A DNA stretch of 12,126 nt from Candidatus Cloacimonadota bacterium (lineage in GTDB: Bacteria > Cloacimonadota > Cloacimonadia > Cloacimonadales > JAOZMQ01). The position numbers and the translations under genes are program-made. The notes beneath the pieces were generated by a model. That model saw nothing but the letters and a program-made list of their open reading frames with translations, was not told where the DNA came from and ran no database searches. Of the stretch, positions 1 to 8,400 are shown one piece after another (position 1 is the first letter of the stretch; each line of letters begins with the position of its first letter). The stretch lies in the NCBI GenBank assembly GCA_029934195.1, contig JAOZMQ010000052.1, positions 1 through 12,126 of the forward strand, given 5' to 3'.

Positions 1-17
1 CAGAGTAGCGACATTTT
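1..17 (+). repeat. Partial copy of small hairpin repeat (A-type), cut by window edge
   Basis: The first 12 bases, CAGAGTAGCGAC, are identical to the last 12 bases of the window. There they form the second half of a hairpin GCTAC-AGA-GTAGC followed by GAC. Here only the last base of the left arm, the AGA loop and the right arm are visible, followed by ATTTT. It is the + orientation of the same family that appears in − orientation at 41-121. Confidence 0.7.
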
Positions 18-40
18 AGGATATGAAGCAAAGAAATTCC

Positions 41-121
41 GCTCCGCTGGAGCTATTACCATTTTCTTCTTGATTCACAACGCTTACGCATTGTGCTACA
101 GAAATTAAACCGCTCTGCGGT
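41..121 (-). repeat. Structured interspersed repeat, one unit plus a boundary hairpin, minus orientation
   Basis: Read on the − strand this block holds three hairpins. The first is ACCGC-AGA-GCGGT (121 down to 109). The second has CACAA/TTGTG outer arms with a T-G wobble pair and a GTAA loop (95 down to 76). The third is GCTCC-AGC-GGAGC followed by GGAATTT (53 down to 41). Order and spacing match the + oriented block at 12045-12126: 5-3-5 hairpin, a linker resembling TCTATGTAG, a CAATGCG-type hairpin, an A-rich linker of about 22 bases, then another 5-3-5 hairpin. The period is about 66-68 bases. The block is clearly richer in G and C than its surroundings. Function is unknown. It resembles REP/BIME-like intergenic elements in style, but I cannot assign it to a named family. 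Confidence 0.7.
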
Positions 122-294
122 AAAAAAAATAGATTCAAATAAATTCATTATTGCTAACTTATTGTTTGATTGAATTTTATATTCATAGAAAATATTATTC
201 TGATGTCAGGCATTCAGAAGTTATATTTGAAAATTTACATTGATTCATTATATTTCATAGTGACTAAAATAATTCTATGATTATGATAATCTCC
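122..294. other. AT-rich intergenic spacer without recognised gene
   Basis: No open frame with a ribosome-binding site is seen. The only local structure noted is a short inverted repeat, TTCTGA/TCAGAA at 198-203 and 214-219, with a 10-base loop and no T-run behind it. I give it no function. Confidence 0.5.
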
Positions 295-323
295 TTGACA
301 GTATTAAGAATTGAAAATATAGA
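295..323 (+). promoter_or_regulatory. Candidate sigma70-type promoter for the secreted selenoprotein gene
   Basis: TTGACA at 295-300 is followed by exactly 17 bases and then TATAGA at 318-323, a near-consensus -35/-10 pair. Transcription would begin near 330, giving a leader of about 135 bases before the ATG at 466. I see no clear riboswitch or strong hairpin in that leader. Organisms of this group may use a divergent housekeeping promoter, so the match is suggestive only. Confidence 0.5.
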
Positions 324-455
324 GACAAAAATCTTTATTAATGTCGTTAAATAAAATTTCGGAGATTTGGGATTCTATAAGCTTTATTATATTTTTTATC
401 AAATTTCCTTAACTTCATTATCTTGATCATTCTAACAAAATTTACAAAAAAAAAC

Positions 456-460
456 GGAGA
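456..460 (+). promoter_or_regulatory. Ribosome-binding site fixing the start at 466
   Basis: GGAGA lies five bases before the ATG at 466. That ATG opens a textbook signal peptide. The next in-frame ATG used by a naive reading, at 694 after the TGA, has no Shine-Dalgarno sequence before it. This site therefore supports translation from 466 through the in-frame TGA. Confidence 0.8.
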
Positions 461-465
461 AATTG

Positions 466-3117
466 ATGAAAAAAAGAACACTTCTATCGGTATTATTGCT
501 TCTTCTTACAGCATTTGCATTTGCATCCCAATCTTATGTTGTAGGTGAAATTTTCACTGAAACTTGGTGAGGCTACTGCCCAACCGCTCGTGCAGCGCTT
601 TTACAATTAAGTCAAAATGTTGATAAGTTAGTACCATTAATTTGGCAAGGAGACGGAGCAAGTCCAAGTCCGCATTATAGTTCACGTGGTTCTATGTATG
701 GAGTAAGTGGAATCCCTCATTGTCAATGGGGAGGAAATCAAAATGTAGTTGGTGGTGGAACAAGTACTTACGGTAGTTATCTTACTAAATATAATGCTAT
801 CGTAGCAGAAAATGCACCACTTGAAATAGCAGTAGGTTTTGCAGCTGGTCCAAGTGGCACAACTATCGAAGCTGAAGTAGAACTTTCAGCAAACATCACA
901 ACTACAAATAATAAAATAATATTCATCGTATCACGTTACATTGAAGACAGTTATTTTTGTTCAGTAGCAACTTATGAAGAACAAGCATTCACTTTAACAA
1001 CAGCAGGTCAATCGCAGAATTATTCAATACCTGTTACACTAAATCCAAATTGGGCAATGGAAGATCTTAAAGCTGTAGTAATTGTTCAAACATTTAATGG
1101 AAATCATAAAATCTTAAATGCAAGACAATCCGGTTTTACCGGTTTATTGCCAATATTTACAACTAATATCAATAGTGGACCTGGTAATTTACCTGTTCAA
1201 TTCCAGAACACATCTTTTCCACAAATTGGAATTGATGCATTTGATTGGGATCTTGATGGTGACGGTACTATAGATTCACATGAAGAAGATCCATATTTTG
1301 TTTATGAAACAGCTGGAACTTACGATGTCACTTTAACGATTCATGTTGGCAATGAACAAGAATCTGTTACAGTTGAAGACGCTATTACAGTTACCGATGG
1401 TCAAAATATTAGTGGCAACTTACATGGTATCTGGGATGCTGCTCATAGTCCATATATAATCACAGACGATGTATGTGTTACAAATAATTACCAATTAATA
1501 ATAGAACCGGGAGCTGAAATTCATATCAATAACGGTTCATTATTTGAAGTTAGAGGATTATTTCAAGCTGAAGCATTAGAAGAAGAAAATCCAATTATTT
1601 TCACATCAGATGATTCTTGGCAAGGTTTCAAGTTTGTAATTAATGATGAAGATAATAAGCTCATTGGTTGCGAAATTTCTAAAGCAACAAATTCTGCTAT
1701 TTGGATTGATAACTCTACAATTTCTATTATTGGAAATAAAATATTTGATAATATTACAACTTCAAAAGCTGCCGGAATCGAAATTGAAGATTCTGAAAAT
1801 ATTCTAATTATGCAAAATATCATTGCAAATAATGTTGGAGCTACTCTTTGTGGTGGAATTGGTATGATAAATTCATCTCCAATTATCAATAATAATATTA
1901 TTGTAAATAATACCGGTCAAGTTGGAGCTGCTTTCTCAATCAAACAGCAATCAAATCCGACAATTATTAACAATACAATTGCAAATAATGAATATACAGC
2001 AGGTTCAGGTGGAACTTCATTTATTTTTTCTTCAACTGTTGAACTGATGAATAATATTGTAGTTGGTGAAGGAGATATGATTTTCCAATTTAGCTCTACA
2101 GTTACAGCAACTTACAATAATGTAACCGGTGGGATTGCTGGAACAGGTAATATAGACGAAGATCCAAATTTCACATCTCCTACTACCGGAAGTGGAATTT
2201 CTTACAATGGTTTAGAGGCTGATTGGACGCTTTCAAACGGATCTCTTTGTATTGATGCAGGAAATCCAGATGTTGCTTACAATGATCCTGATGGAAGTCA
2301 GAACGATATGGGAGCTTATGGGGGACCAAATGCAATGGCCTCAACTGGTGGAACTCCAGTCATTTATGGAGATCTCGACGGTAATGGAGTTGTTCAAGCT
2401 TTTGATGCTTCCATAACTCTTCAAGGAGCTGTTGGTCTAACAACATTAACTCCGGCTCAAATTATTGCTGCTGATGTTGATGGTAATGGAACTATTATGG
2501 CTTATGATGCTTCTCTTATTCTCCAATATGCAGTTGGAATTATTACAATATTCCCTGTAGAAGAAATGAGATCGGAAGCTCCTCTTGCAGATGTAAAAGT
2601 ATCTGTTGAAGATAATGATTTAGTATTTACAACAACCGGAAATCTTTTTGGTTTTGAAGTAAACGCTTCTGGAATTGAATTCAATAATATTACTACAGAT
2701 TTACTTTTTGCACAGAATGATAATCTCGTTGCTGTTGCTTCTGCAAATGCTGTAAATGGCGAATTTTTGAGAATTTCTTTTACATCAATGGATGAAAATG
2801 CAAATCTCGAAATGATAGTTAATACCGAAAGTGTTAATATACAATTAAATAGTATTCCAGAAATTTCTTTTACCGGACAATATCCTAATCCATTCAATCC
2901 AGTGTGTTATTTTGGAATTAATTCTAATTTAGAAACTTCTGTTCAGATTAATATCTATAATGTTAAAGGAACAAAAGTAACCACGATTAATGAAAATATT
3001 AGTAAAGGTACTAACACAATTAAATGGAATGCTGAAAATGTAGCTTCCGGTGTTTATTTTTACAAAATGAGTGTTGATAATAAAATATCTTCCGGTAAAA
3101 TGCTATTACTCAAATAG
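466..3117 (+). CDS. Secreted multidomain protein with Omp28/thioredoxin-like domain; probable selenoprotein (in-frame TGA at 568-570)
   Basis: Read from ATG 466 through one TGA, the gene encodes 883 residues. Residues 1-20 are a signal peptide: a KKR start, a Leu-rich core, and AFA before S21. Next comes a thioredoxin-like domain of the Omp28-related type. Its active site reads T-W-U35-G-Y-C38-P, with TGA at the first Cys position and a likely cis-Pro at P84 (G-I-P-H-C). A PKD domain (about 228-310, with F-D-W-D-L-D-G-D-G) follows, then a right-handed beta-helix rich in N-N-I/N-N-T repeats (about 315-620). A dockerin-like pair of calcium loops (DLDGNG and DVDGNG, about 635-697) and a possibly cohesin-like beta domain come next. 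A YPNPFNP-type sorting domain (806-883) completes the protein. I infer export by Sec, then a type IX-like system, with thiol/selenol redox chemistry outside the inner membrane. The gene is monocistronic: promoter at 295, terminator at 3149. Family and secretion are well supported. Sec insertion is inferred; a sequencing error or a broken gene is the alternative. Confidence 0.85.
568..600 (+). promoter_or_regulatory. Candidate selenocysteine codon (568-570) and bacterial SECIS-like stem-loop
   Basis: Bases 571-598, directly after the TGA, are 20/28 G or C within an otherwise AT-rich gene. One fold pairs CGCU (585-588) with AGCG (594-597) around a five-base loop CGUGC, with two more A-U pairs outside a mismatch. 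The loop then starts about 18 bases after UGA and has G at its second position, as in the known bacterial SECIS pattern. A competing fold pairs CUGC (576-579) with GCAG (592-595) and GGC (571-573) with GCU (597-599). I could not compute energies, so which fold wins is open. Confidence 0.6.
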
Positions 3118-3148
3118 TACTTTTATAAAAGATATTTAAAAATATAAG

Positions 3149-3185
3149 GCTAACTTTAATTAATTAAAGTTAGCTTTTTTTTTTT
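3149..3185 (+). terminator. Strong rho-independent terminator after the selenoprotein gene
   Basis: A perfect inverted repeat (3149-3160 with 3163-3174; arms begin GCTAACTTT and end AAAGTTAGC) lies directly before a run of eleven T at 3175-3185. It starts about 30 bases after the stop codon at 3117 and separates this gene from the transketolase gene. Confidence 0.92.
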
Positions 3186-3266
3186 AATCGGCTTAATAAT
3201 TCAAAGTTGATTTGTATTTTTTTTTTACAGTGACCAACCGAAAGTTTAAAATTCTTTTTGATTCAT

Positions 3267-3297
3267 TTGACATATTTCTTGAGAAAAAAATTCTAAA
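3267..3297 (+). promoter_or_regulatory. Candidate promoter for the transketolase gene
   Basis: TTGACA at 3267-3272 is a perfect -35 hexamer, but the best -10 candidate, TCTAAA at 3292-3297, is only fair and 19 bases away. It lies between the upstream terminator and the ribosome-binding site, where a promoter is needed. A T-rich tract at 3218-3226 lies upstream. Confidence 0.35.
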
Positions 3298-3324
3298 CAT
3301 ATTTCAAAAATTAAGGAGTATTAA

Positions 3325-5223
3325 ATGAATTTTAATAGAAAAAATCTTTCATCTGAAGAAATAAACAATATCAAAAATGTTGCAATTCAAGCAAGAGCAA
3401 ATATTCTAATGATGACAAGTTTATCAAATTCCGGACATCCTGGTGGTTCAATGTCATCAATTGATCTTTTACTAACATTATATAAATTAATCAATATTGA
3501 TCCTAAAAACCCAAAAGAAGAAACAAGAGATATGGTTGTTGTAAGTAATGGTCATATTTCTCCGGCTGTATATTCTACATTAGGCGAGTATGGTTTTTTT
3601 AATATAGATGAGGCTATTTCTCAATTTCGTCTAACAGGTTCTATTTATGAAGGTCATATCGAACCGGATGTTCCGGGAGTAGAATTAGCAACCGGAAATC
3701 TTGGTCAAGGACTTTCAGCAGCTTGCGGTTTTGCTCTTTCAGCAAGATTAAAAAATATTGAAAAAAACATTTTTGTCATCATGGGTGACGGCGAACAACA
3801 AAAGGGTCAAATTAGTGAGGCAAGAAGATTTGCTGTGAAATTTGGTTTTAAAAATATTACCGTTTTTATTGATTATAATCAACTTCAGATTAATGGAAAT
3901 ATTAACGAAGTAATGCCTCAAAATATTAAAGAAAATTTCATTTCTGATGGATGGGAAGTTTTATCTATTGACGGACATAATATTGAAGAAATCCAGAAAG
4001 CTATTTTCAAAGCAAATTCAATTGATGTTCCGGTAATGATTCTTGCCAATACAACGATGGGTAAAGGAATTTCATTTATGGAGAACAAAGAAAAATATCA
4101 TGGCTCTACTTTATCGGAAGAACAATTAGAAGTGGCTCTCAATGAATTGAATGTAGATAATAGATTAGAAGAATATAAACAATTGAGAAAAAATTTTAAA
4201 CCAAAACCTCTTTCACACAAACCGGAATATGAAGTTGATATTAAAGCCGGATCTCCAATTATTTATGAGAAAAAAACGGATAATCGTTCTGCTTGGGGAA
4301 ATGCTATTACTGATATTGCAAAAAATAATGTCGGAAGTAAAATCCCACTTGCAATTTTTGACTGTGATCTAAAAGGGAGTGTCAAACTAAATGATTTTCA
4401 CTCGGAATTTCCAAAAAACTTTTTCCAAAGCGGAATAATGGAACATAACACAGCAACTGTTGCCGGAACAGCTTCTCGCGATGGAGTACAATCATATTAT
4501 GCTGATTTTGGGGTTTTTGGAGCTGATGAAACATATAACCAGCATCGGCTGAATGACATCAACAATACAAATCTTAAAATCATTACTACTCATGTAGGAT
4601 TGGATGTTGGAGAAGATGGGAAAACTCATCAATGTATTGATTATCTTGGGCTAATGAGAAATCTTTATCATTTTAAAACAATTGTTCCGTCTGGTCCAAA
4701 TCAAACTGATCGAGTTATCCGTTATATTTCTGAAAAATATGGAAACTTCTTTGTGCCGATGGGAAGATCAAAATTAAATATTTTGAAAGACTCAGATGGA
4801 AAAATATTTTTTGGAGATAGTTATTCATTTGAATACGGTAAGGCTGATTTATTAAGAGAAGGAGATAAGGCAGCTCTTTTTGTTATGGGAACATTATGTG
4901 GAAGAGCAGTTGAGGTTGCTGATAAACTTAGTGAAGAAGGAATTAAAATTCAAGTATGGAATGTTTCCTGCCCTGAAGATTTAGATGAAGAAGCTTTAAA
5001 AAAAGCATCCAAAACAGGAATGATTTTTTCTTATGAAGATCATAATGTCCATACTGGTCTTGGAAGCTGTATTGCTAATAAACTCATGGAAATGCAACTT
5101 TTTTGTAAACTATACAAATTTGGAGTTGAAAATTATGCAATGTCTGGAAATTCAGATGATGTCTTCAAGAAATGTAATTTAGATACAGATTCTATAATAA
5201 ACCGTATCAAAGAGAGAATATAA
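3325..5223 (+). CDS. tkt: Transketolase
   Basis: Single-chain transketolase of 632 residues, close to the usual 620-670. It moves two-carbon ketol units between sugar phosphates in the non-oxidative pentose phosphate pathway, using thiamine diphosphate and Mg2+ in the cytoplasm. The N-terminal cofactor domain shows GHPGG (37-41), GHISPAVY, and the thiamine motif GDG (154-156) with metal ligands D155 and N185 (D-Y-N). KYHGST has the conserved His. The pyrimidine-binding domain carries catalytic E373 in M-E-H-N and the D-G-K-T-H-Q motif. The C-terminal domain follows (about residue 500 on). AAGGAG at 3313-3318, six bases before the ATG, fixes the start. The GDG-E-Q-Q-K-G-Q segment differs from the classical GDG-x-x-x-E-G form of proteobacterial enzymes. 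1-Deoxyxylulose-5-phosphate synthase is a related alternative, but the motifs fit transketolase better. It sits alone between its own spacers. Confidence 0.93.
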   Translation: MNFNRKNLSSEEINNIKNVAIQARANILMMTSLSNSGHPGGSMSSIDLLLTLYKLINIDPKNPKEETRDMVVVSNGHISPAVYSTLGEYGFFNIDEAISQFRLTGSIYEGHIEPDVPGVELATGNLGQGLSAACGFALSARLKNIEKNIFVIMGDGEQQKGQISEARRFAVKFGFKNITVFIDYNQLQINGNINEVMPQNIKENFISDGWEVLSIDGHNIEEIQKAIFKANSIDVPVMILANTTMGKGISFMENKEKYHGSTLSEEQLEVALNELNVDNRLEEYKQLRKNFKPKPLSHKPEYEVDIKAGSPIIYEKKTDNRSAWGNAITDIAKNNVGSKIPLAIFDCDLKGSVKLNDFHSEFPKNFFQSGIMEHNTATVAGTASRDGVQSYYADFGVFGADETYNQHRLNDINNTNLKIITTHVGLDVGEDGKTHQCIDYLGLMRNLYHFKTIVPSGPNQTDRVIRYISEKYGNFFVPMGRSKLNILKDSDGKIFFGDSYSFEYGKADLLREGDKAALFVMGTLCGRAVEVADKLSEEGIKIQVWNVSCPEDLDEEALKKASKTGMIFSYEDHNVHTGLGSCIANKLMEMQLFCKLYKFGVENYAMSGNSDDVFKKCNLDTDSIINRIKERI

Positions 5224-5368
5224 AAAAGAATTTTGCTTTATAATGCTTGAACAAAAACGATTTATTAACCAAAAAGGATTACTTATTTCAAAGAATCGGT
5301 ATCCCATTGAATCATAGAGATCAGGTGTTCTAAAATTACTAATGAAATAGACACATTAAGCATTTATG

Positions 5369-5400
5369 TTGACTAATTTTCAAAAAAAATCTTTTATGCT
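5369..5400 (+). promoter_or_regulatory. Weak candidate promoter for the regulator-glycosyltransferase cluster
   Basis: TTGACT at 5369-5374 is followed by TTTTAT (5392-5397, 17-base spacing) or TATGCT (5395-5400, 20-base spacing); neither pair is ideal. The site is 34 bases before the ATG at 5434, whose ribosome-binding site is AAGGAA at 5423-5428. No convincing terminator for the transketolase gene is seen in the 210-base gap before it, so read-through from upstream is possible. Confidence 0.3.
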
Positions 5401-5433
5401 GAAACAAAATTTCTTATTCTTTAAGGAAATCTC

Positions 5434-8400
5434 ATGAAGAAAAAAATATTAATTGTTGAAGATGATAAAATTGCAGCTAAAGATTTAGCTGAGCAATTAC
5501 AAGAACTTGATTACGATGTTGTTGGAAGTTTCCCAACAGGTGAAGAATCTATTGTTTTTGCAAAACACAATAACCCGGATTTAATCCTAATGGACATTGT
5601 TTTACGAGGTGAGATTGATGGAATTGATACAGCTGCTGAGATTTTAAGATTTTATAATGTTCCAATTATTTATGTCTCCGGATCTTTTGATGAAAGAACA
5701 ATTCAAAGAGCCAAAGTAACCGATAATTATGGATATATATTAAAACCATATGAGAAACATCATCTTTATGCAATGATTGAAATGGCATTTTTAAAGCACA
5801 AAATTGAAGAACAATTACGGAAAAGTGAAAAAGAAACAAAAGTTTTTTTACAAGGAATTCCTGATTTGATTTTCCGTATTAATCGTGAAGGTTTGATTCT
5901 TGATATTAAGAATACCAATATTTCAGATTTCTTATTGTACCAAGAGGAATTTCTTGGCGAAAAAATAATTGATGCTTTCCCACGAGAAACTGCTTTAGAA
6001 TTTTTACTATATATTAACAATACTTTAAAAGGAAATGAATCCAAACCAATAGTATTCTCTCTAATAAGAAATTCTGTTTTAATGTATTTTGAAGTAAGAA
6101 TGGAAAAATTATACGAAAATGAAGTTATCGCTATTATAAGAAATATTACAGATAAGAAATTAAAGGATAATGAAATTTTTTTATATTCAACCAAACTTAA
6201 AACTTTAATTAACAATCTTAATGAAGGAATTCTACTCGAAGACTCTGAGTATAATACTGCACATATTAATCAAAGTTTTTGTGATACTTTCGGATTAGAA
6301 AAAAATCTTCGCGATTATATTGGGCAAAAATCTCTTTTTAATCAGATTGCAGAAAACGATGATACTCATCAATATGATCAAATGTTTAAAAAAATTAGCA
6401 TCATCGATAAATTGAAAGTTGCGGTTGCTCATAGAGAAATCAAGCTTACGAATAATCGATTTTATGAGATAGATTATATTCCAATATATAGAAATAAAGT
6501 TTTTTCAGGGCAATTATGGGTTTTTCGAGATGTTTCAGCAAAAAAGAAAAGTGAAGCAGCTCTTGTTTATAGATTAAGATTTGAATCAATGATTTCATTT
6601 CTATCTACACGTTTAGTTGACATCAAATATTATGAGATAAAAAAAGCATTATTGCTTTCACTAAAAGAAATTGGGGAATTTGTAGGGGCTAATCGGTGTT
6701 ATATCTATGAATTTTCTAAAAATGAAAAGGTCATGATAAAATTATTTGAATGGTTAAAAGATGATCAAAATAAAGAAATGGAGCTAAAAACAAAGATTCC
6801 AACAAGATTAATGCCTTGGTGGGATTTAAAGATGCAACGAAGGCAATATGTTTACATTCCTGATGTCGATTTGATGCCACAGGAAGCATATAGAGAACAA
6901 AAATTATTTAAGCTTCAAAAGTTGAAATCTGTTCTTGCATCACCAATCCAATATGAAAAAAAATTATTTGGTTTTTTTGGACTTGATTTCAAAGAAAGTT
7001 ATCAGTTATTGGGAGATGATACTATAGAATTACTAAATATTGCTGGTCAACTTTTAGTAAATGCAATTATGAAAATGAGGAGAGAAGAGGAAATGCACCT
7101 TTTTTCAAGAGTAATTGATTCTTCTGGTAATGGAATTATTATTACAGACCCCAATAAATATGAGACTCCTATTGTTTATACTAATCCAGCATTTGAAAAT
7201 ATTACAGGTTATTCTTCTAACCAAGTTCTTGGTAAAAATTATTTGTTTTTAAAAGGAGAACAAACGGAACACAAGACATTAGAACATATTGAAAAATCAA
7301 TAAACAATGGAGAACCTTGCCATGTTGTTCTAAAAAATTATAAACAAAACGGAGATTATTTTTGGAATGATATGGCTTTTTCACCTGTTTTCAATTATGA
7401 AAAAAAAATCACCCATTATATCGGTTCATTTTCTGATATAACAAAACAAAGAAATGCAGAATTAAAGTTACAAGAACTCTATAATTCTCTTGTAGATGAT
7501 ATTGATACAGCATCTAAAATCCAATCATATTTAGTTCCTACAGGTATTCATTTTATTAACGAAATTGCTTTCTCTGCATATTATTCTCCTTCAACTCGTG
7601 TTGGTGGAGATCTGTTTGATATTTTAAAATTAGATGAAAATAGACACCTTGTTTACATTGGTGATATTTCTGGACACGGTGTCCAAGCAGCTCTTTTGAT
7701 GACAGCAGTTAAATCCATTATTACTATGATTATGCATCAAAATCTAAATGACAAACCATCAGCTATTTTAGAAAGATTAAATAATTATTTGATGGATGAA
7801 ATTTTCAGCAAAATGAACAATTACCTGACAATACTTCTCGGAATAATAAATTTTAAAACACATGAATTTACTTATTGTAATGCCGGGCATCCTTCCTTAA
7901 TTGAATACGATATCTTACATAAAAAAATCTCACTAACTAAAGAAGAAGGATCAATTCCTGTTGGTTGGAAACGAAACTACAAATATACAAAAGATGGCGA
8001 TCATGTTGTAAAAATTACTCCGGAAAAATTATTTTTTCTTTATACAGACGGTATATTCGAATGTAACGATGAAAATGGTATGGAACTTGGGATTCATGGA
8101 TTAATGGATATTATTGTCAAAGAAGTTAATCATTCTCCTTGTCTTGCAATACCTCAAAAAATTAAACATTTTTTAAGAGAATCAAAATATGATCTTTACT
8201 CGGATGATTTTACAATTCTTTCTTTTCAATCAATTGGAAATTTGAAACAAGATGCAAAAAAAAGAAAAAAAGTATTTCAAATTAATGCAGATTTTCAAAA
8301 TGTTTGTAAAATAAGAACTCAAGCTGAAAAATTAATTATTGAATGGACATCCGATAATATTCTGGCATTCAAAGTAGAATTGCTTGTTAATGAATTTTTG

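Noticed and set aside
41..121. CRISPR array
   Set aside because: The units are hairpins with similar linkers and a period of about 66 bases, not identical direct repeats with unique spacers. No cas genes are present.
330..465. Riboswitch in the leader of the selenoprotein gene
   Set aside because: The leader is AT-rich and shows no conserved aptamer motif or strong stem that I can recognise.
568..570. Genome-wide reassignment of TGA to Trp or Gly
   Set aside because: The other large genes contain no in-frame TGA, and the last glycosyltransferase ends at a TGA (11923-11925) right where its family ends. A single TGA at a redox Cys position fits Sec better.
466..570. A separate 34-residue peptide followed by an independent gene starting at 694
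   Set aside because: The start at 694 has no ribosome-binding site and would leave a surface-sorted protein without a signal peptide. Bases 571-693 also encode sensible thioredoxin-like sequence in the same frame.
1563..1889. Minus-strand open frames opposite the large genes (also at 2502-2897, 5766-6215, 8319-8600, 9031-9301, 9566-9790 and 11765-11992)
   Set aside because: They lie opposite well-supported genes, show no recognisable domain, and arise easily from AT-rich codon use on the coding strand.
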